From: Sphingorhabdus rigui
GTDB lineage: Bacteria > Pseudomonadota > Alphaproteobacteria > Sphingomonadales > Sphingomonadaceae
Assembly (NCBI RefSeq): GCF_014196595.1
Contig: NZ_JACIEA010000001.1
Span: forward strand, 1,296,546-1,360,545
Direction: 5' to 3'
DNA: 64,000 nt
In this document: one piece after another, positions 1 through 9,333 of the stretch
Layout of the letters: every line of letters begins with the position of its first letter
Numbering within the stretch: position 1 is the stretch's first letter
Position numbers and translations under genes: made by a program
The notes under the pieces: generated by a model
Databases searched by the model: none
Seen by the model: only the letters and a program-made list of their open reading frames with translations
What the model was told of the DNA's origin: nothing

Positions 1-1101
1 GGCATGGGCATCATGATTGCACCAATATTGGGCCCAATGATTGGCGGCTGGCTGACCGAGAATTACAATTGGCGCTGGGTATTTTACATTAACCTGCCCA
101 TCGGCATTCCGACGCTGGCCCTATTGTGGTGGCTATTGCCTTCACGCCCCATCAATCGCCGTGAACTGGACCGTTTTGGTTTTGCGATGCTCGCTATTGG
201 CCTCGCCACCTTGCAGTTGCTGTTGGATCGCGGCCAACAGGAAGATTGGCTGCAAAGTTGGGAAATCATCATTGAGCTGTTGGTTGTCGTGGCGGCGCTC
301 TGGATGTTTGCGATGCATCAGATGACGACTAATCGTCCGATGTTTGAACGGCTTTTGGTCACCGACCGCAACTTTTTTATCTCGCTAAATATGATGCTGT
401 TGGTTGGCATGATGATGTTCGGTATCTTTGCGTTGCTGCCGCCTATGCTGCAGAATCTCTATGGCTATTCGGTATATGATACCGGCATATTATTGGCGCC
501 CAGAGGTGTCGGCATCGTGCTCGCTATGTTCATCGCGGCGAAAGTTGGCGGTAAGGTAGATCCCCGCATCTTAATCTTCGCCGGCTTTTTGATGACTGCG
601 GCATCGATGTGGATCATGACAAGCTGGTCTTTGAATATGGACTGGCACTTGATTGTGTACACTGGCTTGTTTCAGGGTTTTGGCATGGGCTTTGTCTTCA
701 TCCCCCTGAACGGCGTCGCGTTTTCGACATTGCCCATGCGCCTGCGCACAGATGGCTCCAGCCTGCTTTATCTCTTCCGCAGTCTGGGTGGTAGCTTCGG
801 CATCTCCATCATGACAACCATGTTGGCGCGCAACATGCAGACGAGCCATGAAGACCTGGCATCGCACGTCACGTCTTCATCTATGAGCGCAATTGACCCC
901 GCGAGCGCCGACCGCCTTGGCGGGATCGGAGAGGCTGCATTGCACATGATGAACCTTGAAATCAACAGACAGGCCGCAATGATTGCCTATCTCGATGATT
1001 TCCAACTGATGATGATATTGCTGATCGTCATCAGCCCGCTGATCTTCTTTTTGAAGCCGGGTACAACCGCCCCCGGACAGCAGCCAGTGATGGCTGACTG
1101 A
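1..1101 (+). CDS. DHA2-family MFS multidrug exporter, 3' part
   Basis: Inner-membrane proton-driven drug exporter of the 14-helix DHA2 (EmrB/QacA) group; the family pumps hydrophobic compounds outward, often with an EmrA-type adaptor. The window opens inside the gene, so the N-terminal helices are missing; the reading frame is open from base 1. About 365 residues remain. The early segment GPMIGGWLTENYNWRWVFYI is the helix-5 motif C region typical of antiporters (G-P-x-x-G-G), followed by the conserved WRW-F-IN-P loop. Eight or so hydrophobic segments follow, ending in a short hydrophilic tail. It converges on the isomerase gene with only 9 bases between the two stops. Substrate cannot be read from the sequence. 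Confidence 0.9.
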   Translation, partial: GMGIMIAPILGPMIGGWLTENYNWRWVFYINLPIGIPTLALLWWLLPSRPINRRELDRFGFAMLAIGLATLQLLLDRGQQEDWLQSWEIIIELLVVVAALWMFAMHQMTTNRPMFERLLVTDRNFFISLNMMLLVGMMMFGIFALLPPMLQNLYGYSVYDTGILLAPRGVGIVLAMFIAAKVGGKVDPRILIFAGFLMTAASMWIMTSWSLNMDWHLIVYTGLFQGFGMGFVFIPLNGVAFSTLPMRLRTDGSSLLYLFRSLGGSFGISIMTTMLARNMQTSHEDLASHVTSSSMSAIDPASADRLGGIGEAALHMMNLEINRQAAMIAYLDDFQLMMILLIVISPLIFFLKPGTTAPGQQPVMAD

Positions 1102-1110
1102 CGATAAGGC

Positions 1111-1758
1111 TTATCGCGCAACCAGCCCCTTTTGCTGCATCCGCCATACCGCCATATCAATGCGGTCCTGTCCAAAAAACGGCTCTCCGTCGAATACCAA
1201 AGTCGGGACACCCCAGTGCCCCGATGCTTCGAGAGACGCTTGGTTGGCCGCAATTTCGGTGTCGAGCGCATCAGCATCACTGATGGCTTCAGCATCCAGT
1301 TCAGCTAAGTCTAAACCTGCGCGCGTCGCTGCGCCAGCGAGATGGTCCCCTTCATGCCAGTTTTCGGCACCGCCCCAGATCAGGCGTGATACCTCATCAC
1401 AAAATGCGAGGCTTTTCCCGCGTCGCGCCGCTGCCTGTCCCAAGCGCGTCAGGCGGAAGATATAGGGCTGCTCATCAGCAATTTTGCGGGTGCGGACATC
1501 CTGCACAATCGGGTCGGGCCGTGGCGGGCCGAATGGAATGCCATGAAACTGCGCAACGCGGAACATATCGGTAAAGGTATAGCGCAACCAGTTCGGGTGG
1601 CTGCGTTCAAAAAAGTCCGGCTCACGCACCGCCAAAGGATAGACCGGACGCAAGTTGATGGTCAGGTCATATTGTTCGGCAAGCGCACGATAACGGCGCG
1701 TCGCCAGATAGCTATAGGGGCTGCGAAACGACCAAAAAACATCAGCTTGCAGCCCCAT
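1111..1758 (-). CDS. DsbA-fold 2-hydroxychromene-2-carboxylate isomerase-like protein
   Basis: 215 aa, the usual length of the HCCA isomerase/kappa-class GST family (NahD-like), which isomerises ring-cleavage products with glutathione as cofactor. The N-terminal VFWSFRSPYSYL holds the Ser that replaces the DsbA active-site Cys; near the C terminus GVPTLVFDGEPFFGQDR is the cis-Pro loop and the conserved FxGQDR motif. The ATG is preceded by AAGGG at about 8 bases. It lies 4 bases after the asd stop on the same strand, so the two are probably cotranscribed, though no aromatic-degradation genes are nearby; a general glutathione-dependent isomerase or oxidoreductase role is equally possible. Confidence 0.8.
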   Translation of the reverse strand: MGLQADVFWSFRSPYSYLATRRYRALAEQYDLTINLRPVYPLAVREPDFFERSHPNWLRYTFTDMFRVAQFHGIPFGPPRPDPIVQDVRTRKIADEQPYIFRLTRLGQAAARRGKSLAFCDEVSRLIWGGAENWHEGDHLAGAATRAGLDLAELDAEAISDADALDTEIAANQASLEASGHWGVPTLVFDGEPFFGQDRIDMAVWRMQQKGLVAR

Positions 1759-1762
1759 ATAC

Positions 1763-2788
1763 TTATCCCTTTTTTAAATGCCGCCGTCCAAGCAGTTCGG
1801 CGATTTGCACCGCGTTCAGCGCGGCCCCCTTGCGCAAGTTATCGGAGACGCACCAGAACGCAAGACCATTGTCTACCGTCGGATCTTCGCGCACGCGGCT
1901 TACATAAGTCGCATCGTCGCCAGCGGCTTCAACGGGCGTTGTATAACCGCCATCTTCGCGCTTATCGATCAACATTATGCCAGGCGCCTCACGCAGGATG
2001 TTTTGCGCGGTTTCGGCGGACATTTCGCGTTCATATTCGATATTCACCGCTTCGCTGTGGCCAACAAAGACAGGAACACGCACGCACGTCGCGGTGAGCT
2101 TGATTTTGGGATCGAGGATTTTCTTAACCTCGACCATCATCTTCCACTCTTCCTTGGTATAGCCGTCGTCAAGAAAGCTATCGATGTGCGGAATGACGTT
2201 GAATGCAATCTGCTTGGTGAACTTTTTCGCATCTGCGCTATCACCGACGAAGATGTTGCGGCTCTGCTCGAACAATTCATCCATGCCCTCTTTGCCCGCG
2301 CCAGAGACGGACTGGTATGTCGAGACAACGACGCGTGTGATCTTGGCATAATCGTGCAGCGGCTTGAGCGCGACGACGAGCTGGGCCGTCGAGCAGTTCG
2401 GGTTCGCAATGATATTCTTGCGCTTGTATGTGTCGATCGCGTCTGGGTTAACCTCAGGGACGATCAAAGGGACATCTGGGTCCATGCGGAACAACGAGCT
2501 GTTATCGATGACCACACAGCCCGCAGCAGCCGCAATCGGCGCATATTTCTGGGTTGCTTCGGAACCAATGGCAAAAATCGCCATGTCCCATCCCGACCAG
2601 TCGAAATTCTCGATATTCTGGATTTTGAGCATCTTGTCGGTATCGCCATATTCGATTTCGATGCCTTGGCTGCGCGATGACGCCAGCACAGCCACTTCAT
2701 CGGCAGGGAATGCGCGCTCGGCCAGAATGTTGACAACTTCGCGGCCAACATTGCCCGTCGCGCCTGCAACTACGATACGATAACCCAT
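1763..2788 (-). CDS. asd: aspartate-semialdehyde dehydrogenase
   Basis: Reduces aspartyl phosphate to aspartate semialdehyde with NADPH, the branch point for lysine/diaminopimelate, threonine and methionine. 341 aa, normal length. N-terminal Rossmann motif GATGNVGREV, catalytic Cys in NPNCSTAQLV, and substrate-binding GHSEAVNIE are all present. I chose the ATG at 2788 because GGAAG sits 5 bases upstream; a TTG seven codons further up would swallow that ribosome site. A strong terminator separates it from rplS upstream, so it has its own promoter in the short gap, and it leads a two-gene unit with the isomerase. Its product also feeds the diaminopimelate made by DapF at 8.5 kb. Confidence 0.97.
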   Translation of the reverse strand: MGYRIVVAGATGNVGREVVNILAERAFPADEVAVLASSRSQGIEIEYGDTDKMLKIQNIENFDWSGWDMAIFAIGSEATQKYAPIAAAAGCVVIDNSSLFRMDPDVPLIVPEVNPDAIDTYKRKNIIANPNCSTAQLVVALKPLHDYAKITRVVVSTYQSVSGAGKEGMDELFEQSRNIFVGDSADAKKFTKQIAFNVIPHIDSFLDDGYTKEEWKMMVEVKKILDPKIKLTATCVRVPVFVGHSEAVNIEYEREMSAETAQNILREAPGIMLIDKREDGGYTTPVEAAGDDATYVSRVREDPTVDNGLAFWCVSDNLRKGAALNAVQIAELLGRRHLKKG

Positions 2789-2812
2789 GTTAACTTCCTT
2801 CAATGGCAATAA

Positions 2813-2847
2813 AAAAGGCCGGGCTCTTTATGGGAGCCCGGCCTTTT
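2813..2847 (-). terminator. intrinsic terminator of the rpsP-rimM-trmD-rplS operon
   Basis: A 14-bp perfect stem (2813-2826 with 2834-2847, core GGCCGGGCTC) with a 7-base loop. On the minus strand it ends in a run of six T, directly downstream of rplS and 25 bases before the asd start. The A-rich other flank means it may also act on plus-strand transcripts. Confidence 0.9.
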
Positions 2848-2880
2848 GTGTTTGGTTAGAAACGCAACGCGGCTCCTGCC

Positions 2881-3273
2881 TTATTCGGCAGCCTCGGTGG
2901 TTTTAATAGGACGCGGGTCGCGGCGTTCGGCAATACGTGCCTTCTTACCGGTCAAGCCACGCAGATAGTAAAGCTTCGCACGACGTACGACGCCCTTACG
3001 GACAACTTCGATGCTGTCGATATTTGGGCTGTACAGTGGGAATACGCGCTCAACACCTTCGCCGAACGACATTTTGCGTACGGTGAAGTTGGAGCCCATG
3101 CCCTTGTTCGAACGTGCGATGCATACACCTTCGTAATTCTGAATACGCGTGCGCTCACCTTCGATGACCTTCACGCCCACCTTAACGGTGTCACCTGCAC
3201 GGAATGCAGGAATTTTTTTGTTTTCTGACAAAGCTGCAATAGCTTCGGCTTCGAGTGTTTGGATGAGGTTCAT
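2881..3273 (-). CDS. rplS: 50S ribosomal protein L19
   Basis: Ribosomal large-subunit protein at the subunit interface. 130 aa, starting [13 protein letters not shown]. It carries the signature region [20 protein letters not shown] and the conserved [17 protein letters not shown] segment. It is the last gene of the ffh-rpsP-rimM-trmD-rplS order widespread in bacteria and is closed by a terminator 34 bases on. Its start lies 7 bases after the trmD stop. The C-terminal tail ([14 protein letters not shown]) is a little longer than in E. coli and ends in an acidic/alanine patch. Confidence 0.98.
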   Translation of the reverse strand: MNLIQTLEAEAIAALSENKKIPAFRAGDTVKVGVKVIEGERTRIQNYEGVCIARSNKGMGSNFTVRKMSFGEGVERVFPLYSPNIDSIEVVRKGVVRRAKLYYLRGLTGKKARIAERRDPRPIKTTEAAE

Positions 3274-3280
3274 GCCCCAT

Positions 3281-4021
3281 TTAATCCTTATTCTTTTGTC
3301 GCACGTTAGAGGCAGGCTGAACCCGGGCGTCTTTGTAACGCCCCCAAAGGTCCGGTCTGCGTAACCGAGTATCTTCCTCCGCCCTTTGTTTCCGCCAGGT
3401 GGCTATTTTCGCATGATCCCCCGATCGCAACACTTCAGGGATCATACGCCCTTCCCAATCATTGGGTCGGGTATAGTGCGGATATTCAAGCAATCCTTGT
3501 TCAAAGGACTCCTCATCACCGCTGGAAGTCGCGCCCATTACGCCGGGAAGCAGCCGAATGCAAGCATCTAAGAGCATTAAAGCGCCAATTTCGCCGCCCG
3601 AAAGGACGATATCGCCCATCGAAACCTGTTCAATATGGGGTCGGGCATCAAAAATACGCTCGTCAAAGCCCTCAAAGCGGCCGCAAAGCACCGTAACGCC
3701 TGGGCCTGCAGCAAGTTCGCGAATGCGGCTTTGCGTGATCGTCTTGCCACGCGGCGTCATCGCCAAAACGGGAACATTGGGCTGCTGAGCAGACGCGTGA
3801 TCAACCGCTGCGGCGAGTATATCCGCGCGCAGTACCATCCCTGCCCCGCCGCCTGCTGGCGTGTCGTCAACGGTCCGATGCTTGTCGGTCGCAAAGTCAC
3901 GAATATGGATGGGCGCACATGACCATTTGCCCTCTTCAAGCGCGCGGCCAGCCAATGATATCCCCAGAGGACCGGGAAACATTTCTGGATGTAGCGTCAG
4001 GATCTGGGCGGCGAACGTCAT
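3281..4021 (-). CDS. trmD: tRNA (guanine-N1)-methyltransferase
   Basis: Makes m1G37 next to the anticodon of tRNAs reading CNN codons for Leu, Pro and Arg, preventing +1 frameshifts. SPOUT-fold methyltransferase of 246 aa, normal size. Visible are the AdoMet knot residues [13 protein letters not shown] and the segment [20 protein letters not shown]. The ATG overlaps the rimM stop by 4 bases (ATGA), suggesting translational coupling. Confidence 0.98.
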   Translation of the reverse strand: MTFAAQILTLHPEMFPGPLGISLAGRALEEGKWSCAPIHIRDFATDKHRTVDDTPAGGGAGMVLRADILAAAVDHASAQQPNVPVLAMTPRGKTITQSRIRELAAGPGVTVLCGRFEGFDERIFDARPHIEQVSMGDIVLSGGEIGALMLLDACIRLLPGVMGATSSGDEESFEQGLLEYPHYTRPNDWEGRMIPEVLRSGDHAKIATWRKQRAEEDTRLRRPDLWGRYKDARVQPASNVRQKNKD

Positions 4022-4524
4022 ATGACGAAGTCGGCATCAATGACGATACGTCCGCCCGCTTGTGCGCCCCATTCCGGCACAGCCTCGGCAGTCATTGGGA
4101 CCATGAACTTTTTGCCCGGCTTGCCATCAGCAGACGGCATCTGGATTTCCAGAACGTCGCTCGCGCCGAAATTTTCGACGGCTATGCAGCTACCAAGGTC
4201 GGTGCCATCGGTTGAAATGCAAGGAAGCCCGAGAAGGTCGCTATAATAATATTCGCCCTCACCCAGTTCAGGCAAGGCATCGCGCGGCACGGTCAACAAT
4301 GTGCTGCGCAGTTTTTCCGCCGCATTGCGGTCATTTATTTCGGCAAAGCGCACAATCGCGCCGTCTTTTGTTGGGCGGAGGGACTTAACCGTCAACGCAC
4401 CATCATTAAAACTTTTGTAGCGTTTCAAGCTGTCCACATTTTCTGCAAACAGCTTGAGACGAACTTCACCCGTCACGCCGTGCGCGCCAGAAACGGCGGC
4501 AAGCGTGACGGTTGAGTCAGCCAA
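4018..4524 (-). CDS. rimM: 16S rRNA processing protein RimM
   Basis: Assembly factor that binds S19 and helps mature the 30S head. 168 aa with the N-terminal RimM domain ([16 protein letters not shown]) and the C-terminal PRC-barrel ([11 protein letters not shown] ... [11 protein letters not shown] ... FMVPMT). The frame has no nearby ATG. The start is a TTG at 4524, placed 3 bases after the rpsP stop, with GAGGG about 9 bases upstream inside the rpsP 3' end. A weak start codon here would keep RimM output below that of S16, a known pattern for this operon; that reading is inference. Confidence 0.95.
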   Translation of the reverse strand: MADSTVTLAAVSGAHGVTGEVRLKLFAENVDSLKRYKSFNDGALTVKSLRPTKDGAIVRFAEINDRNAAEKLRSTLLTVPRDALPELGEGEYYYSDLLGLPCISTDGTDLGSCIAVENFGASDVLEIQMPSADGKPGKKFMVPMTAEAVPEWGAQAGGRIVIDADFVI

Positions 4525-4527
4525 GGC

Positions 4528-5085
4528 TTAGCCCTCAGCCTTTTCTTCGGTAGCTTCTTCAGCTGCAGGTGCAGCTTCTTCAGCCGCAGGTGCTTCTTCA
4601 GCAGCAGCTTCAGCAGGCGCAGCTTCTTCAGCGGCAGGCGCTTCTTCAACCGCAGGTGCGGCTTCTTCAGCGGCTACTTCTTCAACTACTTCTGGCTCAG
4701 GCTCAGGTGCTGGAGCGGCTGCAGCTGCTGCTGCGGCTTCTTCGGCTTCTGCAAGCTTGGTTGCCTTGTCTTCAGCGCGATCCTTGGCCTTCTGGCCTGG
4801 CTCGCCCTTGTTAGGGTTGCTCTTAACCTTACGCTCTTTGACGCCAGCGACGTCAAGGAAGCGTGCAACGCGGTCCGATGGCTGCGCACCAGCGGCAAGC
4901 CAATGTTTCGCACGCTCGGTGTCGAGGATCATACGCTCTGCGCTGTCCTTCGGAAGCTGTGGGTTGTAGCTGCCGATACGCTCAATGAACTTACCGTCGC
5001 GTGGTGCGCGGGCGTCGGCTACGACGATTTTATAATAAGGACGCTTTTTCGAACCGCCCCGTGACAAACGCATGGATAATGCCAT
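4528..5085 (-). CDS. rpsP: 30S ribosomal protein S16 with long acidic tail
   Basis: Small-subunit assembly protein. Residues 1-82 are the normal S16 fold ([20 protein letters not shown], then [10 protein letters not shown]). The protein then continues to 185 aa, about twice the usual length: a short basic linker (residues 83-110) followed by about 75 residues built almost wholly of Glu, Ala and Pro in near-repeats of EEAAPA. Alphaproteobacterial S16 proteins often carry tails, but this one is strikingly long and acidic. The start ATG has AAAGGTGAG 8 bases upstream. First of the four-gene ribosomal string, 46 bases after ffh. Confidence 0.97.
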   Translation of the reverse strand: MALSMRLSRGGSKKRPYYKIVVADARAPRDGKFIERIGSYNPQLPKDSAERMILDTERAKHWLAAGAQPSDRVARFLDVAGVKERKVKSNPNKGEPGQKAKDRAEDKATKLAEAEEAAAAAAAAPAPEPEPEVVEEVAAEEAAPAVEEAPAAEEAAPAEAAAEEAPAAEEAAPAAEEATEEKAEG

Positions 5086-5131
5086 AAAACTAACTCACCT
5101 TTCTGAAATATTTTTAAATTAAATGTGATAC

Positions 5132-6628
5132 TTATTTCTTTTTACTAAGAAGTCTTGCGAGGTCTGGCGGCATTCCGCCACCGCCGCCCATTCCGGGCAG
5201 ACCGCCGAAACCGGGTGGCAAAGCGCCGGGGGGAAGTCCGTGCATTCCCTCCATCGCGCCACCTAAGTCGCCGCCGCCCATGCCACCTTTGCCGCCACCG
5301 AACATGGCGGCGAGGCCTTTGAGGCCGCCCATCTTGCGAATGCGCTTCATGGCGCTCGCCATTTCCTGGTGCATTTTGATCAGCTTATTAACGTCTTGAA
5401 CGGTCATTCCCGAACCCTTGGCAATCCGGATTTTGCGTTTGGCGTTCAACAATTCAGGCTTGGCGCGCTCTTTTGGCGTCATGGAACCAATGATGGCGTC
5501 CATATGCACGAGCAATTTGTCGTTCATGCCGCCGGCATCCATCGCCTGCTTGGCCTTTTTCATGCCCGGGATCATACCGGCAAGCGCGCCGAGGCCGCCC
5601 ATTTTGGACATTTGGCGGAACTGCATGCGCAGGTCTTCCATGTCGAACTGGCCCTTGGCCATTTTGGCCGCGAGCTTATCCGCGTCCTCTTTTTCGACCA
5701 TTTCGGTCGCACGCTCGACAAGGCCGACAACGTCGCCCATGCCCAATATGCGTCCGGCAACCCGGCTTGGGTTAAACGCTTCGATGGCGTCGAGCTTTTC
5801 ACCGACGCCTGCAAATTTGATAGGCTTGCCAGTAATTGCGCGCATCGATAGCGCAGCGCCGCCGCGTGCATCACCGTCCATGCGGGTTAGCACGATACCG
5901 GTTACATTGACGCGTTCACCGAAGCTTTTGGCGACATTGACGGCATCTTGACCCGTGAGAGAGTCGACCACGAGCAGGATTTCCTGCGGGACGGAGACCT
6001 TTGCCACCGCGTGCATTTCGTCCATCAACTGCTGGTCAACATGCAAGCGGCCAGCGGTGTCGAGGATCAGGACGTCAAAGCCCTGCAACTTTGCAGCCTG
6101 CATCGCACGCTTGGCAATATCGACGGGCTGCTGCCCCTGCATAATGGGAAGCGTCGCAATTTCTGTTTGCGTACCAAGCGTTGCCAGCTGCTCTTGTGCG
6201 GCAGGACGATTGACGTCCAACGAAGCCATCAGGACTTTCTTGCCCTGCTTGGCCTTCAGCATCTTCGCAATCTTGGCCGTGGTCGTCGTCTTGCCTGAGC
6301 CCTGCAGACCGACCATCATGATGATCGCTGGCGGCGCTACAGCAAGGTCTAGGTCGCTTTGTTCCGCGCCGAGCATCTCGACAAGGGCGTCATTGACGAT
6401 TTTGACGACTTGCTGGCCGGGCGTTACTGACTTCAGAACTTGCGCGCCAACGGCCTGCTCGGTAACCTTCTCAACGAAGTCACGAACGACGGGAAGTGCA
6501 ACGTCGGCTTCAAGCAAAGCCACGCGGACTTCGCGCATCGCTTCACGAACGTCAGCTTCGTTCAACGCACCGCGACCGCGCAGGCGATCAAACACCCCTC
6601 CTAACCGGTCGCTCAGCTTGTCAAACAT
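5132..6628 (-). CDS. ffh: signal recognition particle GTPase Ffh
   Basis: Binds signal peptides and 4.5S RNA and delivers ribosomes to FtsY at the membrane. N domain, then G domain with GLQGSGKTTTTAKIAKML (P loop), DTAGRL and TRMDGDARGGAALS, then a Met-rich M domain ending in a Gly/Met-rich stretch and SKKK; 498 aa. I prefer the ATG at 6628 over the one at 6634, because AAGGA lies 6 bases before 6628 but touches the other. It heads the minus-strand ribosomal string, and its receptor ftsY lies 4 kb away on the other strand. Confidence 0.98.
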   Translation of the reverse strand: MFDKLSDRLGGVFDRLRGRGALNEADVREAMREVRVALLEADVALPVVRDFVEKVTEQAVGAQVLKSVTPGQQVVKIVNDALVEMLGAEQSDLDLAVAPPAIIMMVGLQGSGKTTTTAKIAKMLKAKQGKKVLMASLDVNRPAAQEQLATLGTQTEIATLPIMQGQQPVDIAKRAMQAAKLQGFDVLILDTAGRLHVDQQLMDEMHAVAKVSVPQEILLVVDSLTGQDAVNVAKSFGERVNVTGIVLTRMDGDARGGAALSMRAITGKPIKFAGVGEKLDAIEAFNPSRVAGRILGMGDVVGLVERATEMVEKEDADKLAAKMAKGQFDMEDLRMQFRQMSKMGGLGALAGMIPGMKKAKQAMDAGGMNDKLLVHMDAIIGSMTPKERAKPELLNAKRKIRIAKGSGMTVQDVNKLIKMHQEMASAMKRIRKMGGLKGLAAMFGGGKGGMGGGDLGGAMEGMHGLPPGALPPGFGGLPGMGGGGGMPPDLARLLSKKK

Positions 6629-6895
6629 CGACATTCCTTACCACAATGCCCCATTCGAGGCATAAACGAACAAAAAGCCGGTGAGCGAATCTTCGCCAAC
6701 CAGCTTGGAAACAACGGATTTCCAACGAAATATGAAAGACAATATCCTTGCCTTGGATGCGCCTTTACCAACCTTGGCATAGCAAATCAAGTTTTTCCAT
6801 CTGCTGGAACACGCACGCCCTGTGCGCAATCATGGCCGCTCCATTAACATTATGTTGACCATTTTCTCCGAGTGGGGTCGCGGGATGGTAGGGTG

Positions 6896-8494
6896 ATGGT
6901 GCAACAGCAGGACGAGTCCAAGTTAGACGTTTCTGGACAGGATAAACAGGAACGGAATGATGCATTATACAGCGTCATTATGTTTGCAGCAATCACGACG
7001 CTGGTCGTTACCGGCGGACAAGTTGGTGTGCAGGCGGTTCGCACATTTTTGGGTTACAGCCAGGGCACCAACCCGGTCATGGTCACCATTTTTCTGCTGA
7101 ACATTGCGATCATTCTGATGACATGGCGCCGTACCAATGCGTTGCGCAACGAAATCGGCGTGGACCGGCAGGCGGAAGTCCGCGCACAGCATTTGGCAAT
7201 GACCGATCCGTTGACACATCTGTTCAACCGACGCGCCATCAAGGAAAAGACAAGCGAATTAAGCGCGCGCGCATCGCGGCGTGGCAAATCCGTTGCGTTC
7301 CTAATGATTGACCTTGATGGGTTTAAAAAAATCAACGACATCTTCGGCCATGACAGCGGTAATGTAATGTTGCGCGAAATCGCAGACCGTATGCGCGACA
7401 TTGTACCCTCCAGCAGCATCATCGCCCGCCTTGGAGACGACGAATTTGGCATTTGCATAATGTTTGAACCGGAATATCCCGAAACCGTAGATCATATCGC
7501 CGAAGGCCTTGTTGAAACTTTGGCGCGCCCGGTGCCAATTGGCGATTCTGCTCAGTCAGTGACGGCCTCTATTGGCATAAGCCGGCCCGAACGTGGTGGT
7601 GACTCAATCGATATGCTCATACGCCGCGCGGACATTGCGCTTTACGCCGCGAAGGAAAACGGCCGAAACGGTTACAGCTGGTTCGACAACGGTATGGAAG
7701 TTGAGCTTAGGTCGCGCAACTCGCTTGAAGGGGATATCAGGGTCGCCATTCCAAACGATGAATTTGTTCCCTATTTTGAACAGCAAATCGATTTAGCAAC
7801 AGGTGAACTGGTCGGTTTTGAAATGCTGGCACGGTGGGCTTCGCCGGTGCGCGGACTTATTTCACCCGATGATTTTATTCCCGTGGCGGAAGAAACCGGC
7901 ATGATCGGTGATCTTTCGATGAATATCATTCGAAAAGCCATGCTGGAAGCCAAAAATTGGGATCCCAAGCTGACAATGTCGGTCAATATTTCACCGGTGC
8001 AGCTCAAAGACCCATCGCTCGCGCAAAAGATAATGAAGCTGCTGATTGAAACCGGTTTCCCTGCTAGCCGGTTTGAAGTCGAGATTACGGAAAGCTCGCT
8101 GTTTAAAAATCTCAGCCTCGCACAATCGAGCGTTATTAGCCTTAAGAAACAAGGCATTTGTATCGCGCTGGATGATTTCGGCACGGGCTATAGTTCGCTT
8201 GCTTATCTTCGCGCGCTGTCCTTCGACCGCATCAAAATCGACCGTAGCTTTGTCTCGTCAATGTTGGAAAATGCGGAAAGCGCCGCGATTGTAAACGCCA
8301 TCGTTGGGCTGGGTTCAAGTTTGCAGGTACCCATTACTGCCGAGGGTGTGGAAAACGAGAGCATCAACGAGAAGCTGCGCGCATTGGGCTGCAACAAGGG
8401 TCAAGGATGGTTATTCGGGCAACCGCTAAACATTGACCAAGTCCGTGCATTGCTTTTGCAAAAGAACCTTTTGCCACATCGGCATCAACGGTAG
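6896..8494 (+). CDS. membrane GGDEF-EAL protein with degenerate GGDEF motif
   Basis: Cyclic-di-GMP signalling protein of 532 aa. Two predicted membrane helices at about residues 25-52 and 65-85 are followed by a GGDEF domain (about 105-265) and an EAL domain (about 285-525). The cyclase signature reads G-D-D-E-F at residues 180-184 instead of GGDEF, so synthesis may be weak or lost. The EAL core is intact: FEMLARW (ExLxR), SVNISPVQL, EITESSL, LDDFGTGYSSL, TAEGVEN; this suggests a phosphodiesterase, perhaps tuned by GTP binding to the GGDEF part. The ATG at 6896 follows GGTAGGGT closely; GTGs at 6893 and 6872 are alternatives. Preceded by a 267-base gap divergent from ffh in which I see no strong motif. 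Confidence 0.9.
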   Translation: MVQQQDESKLDVSGQDKQERNDALYSVIMFAAITTLVVTGGQVGVQAVRTFLGYSQGTNPVMVTIFLLNIAIILMTWRRTNALRNEIGVDRQAEVRAQHLAMTDPLTHLFNRRAIKEKTSELSARASRRGKSVAFLMIDLDGFKKINDIFGHDSGNVMLREIADRMRDIVPSSSIIARLGDDEFGICIMFEPEYPETVDHIAEGLVETLARPVPIGDSAQSVTASIGISRPERGGDSIDMLIRRADIALYAAKENGRNGYSWFDNGMEVELRSRNSLEGDIRVAIPNDEFVPYFEQQIDLATGELVGFEMLARWASPVRGLISPDDFIPVAEETGMIGDLSMNIIRKAMLEAKNWDPKLTMSVNISPVQLKDPSLAQKIMKLLIETGFPASRFEVEITESSLFKNLSLAQSSVISLKKQGICIALDDFGTGYSSLAYLRALSFDRIKIDRSFVSSMLENAESAAIVNAIVGLGSSLQVPITAEGVENESINEKLRALGCNKGQGWLFGQPLNIDQVRALLLQKNLLPHRHQR

Positions 8495-8526
8495 ACTTGA
8501 TGCGCGGCTGCGCCTAAATCGCCGCC

Positions 8527-9333
8527 ATGACGATGGGTGAATTTCACAAGATGCATGGGCTCGGCAATGACTTTGTCATTATAGACGCACGCCTCCAATC
8601 CATCGAAATATCCCCTACCCGCGCGCAAATGATCGCGGATCGCAAGTTCGGGATTGGCTGTGACCAGCTTATCCTTTTGCTGACTTCAGAAATCGCGGAT
8701 GTCCGCATGCGGATATTCAATCCCGACGGCAGCGAGGTTGAGGCATGTGGCAATGCGTCACGCTGCGTCGTTGCGCTGTTGAACCAAGACCTCAACATTG
8801 AAACATTGGGCGGCATTATTTCGGGCAAGTTGTCGGGCAATGACGTCGAAGTGTCGATGGGTGAAGCCACTTTTGGATGGCAAGACATTCCTCTGGCGTT
8901 CGCTATGAACACTGACGCGATGCCGCTGGCTTGGGACAATCTTGCCGCGCCCATGGCCGTCAATATGGGCAACCCACATGCTGTGTTTTTTGTCGATGAT
9001 GTTGATGCCGTCGACTTGCGCCAGCTGGGCCCGACAATCGAAAACGATTCCGTGTTCCCAGAACGGGTAAACGTAAATGTCGCCTCGATTGCCGGGAACG
9101 AAATCCACCTAAATGTTTGGGAACGCGGTGCCGGCTTGACCGGCGCTTGCGGAACCGGGGCCTGCGCCACCGCCGTTGCGGCGATCCGTCAGGGCAAGGC
9201 GACATCCCCCGTGACAGTCCACCAATCGGGCGGAACCCTGACCATCGACTGGAGCCCGGGACAGCCCGTCATCATGACCGGCAGCGCCACTTATGTGTTC
9301 AAAGGTCAGGCCGACTGGGATGCATTTGGATGA
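8527..9333 (+). CDS. dapF: diaminopimelate epimerase
   Basis: Converts LL- to meso-diaminopimelate, the precursor of lysine and of the peptidoglycan cross-link. 268 aa. The N-terminal KMHGLGNDFVIID and the two catalytic Cys of the racemase pair, in EACGNASRCV and GACGTGACAT, are present. The start could be 8527 or the ATG two codons on; no clear ribosome site distinguishes them. Its stop overlaps the mtaB start (ATGA), opening the dapF-mtaB-ftsY-yciB string. Confidence 0.97.
   Translation: MTMGEFHKMHGLGNDFVIIDARLQSIEISPTRAQMIADRKFGIGCDQLILLLTSEIADVRMRIFNPDGSEVEACGNASRCVVALLNQDLNIETLGGIISGKLSGNDVEVSMGEATFGWQDIPLAFAMNTDAMPLAWDNLAAPMAVNMGNPHAVFFVDDVDAVDLRQLGPTIENDSVFPERVNVNVASIAGNEIHLNVWERGAGLTGACGTGACATAVAAIRQGKATSPVTVHQSGGTLTIDWSPGQPVIMTGSATYVFKGQADWDAFG

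Noticed and set aside
1778-2680. 300-codon frame opposite asd
   Set aside because: Antisense mirror of asd with no family features.
4551-4740. Dense GCTTCTTCAGC-like DNA repeat
   Set aside because: Looks like a tandem repeat or CRISPR at first, but it is the coding DNA of the Glu/Ala/Pro tail of S16, in frame and with no spacers.
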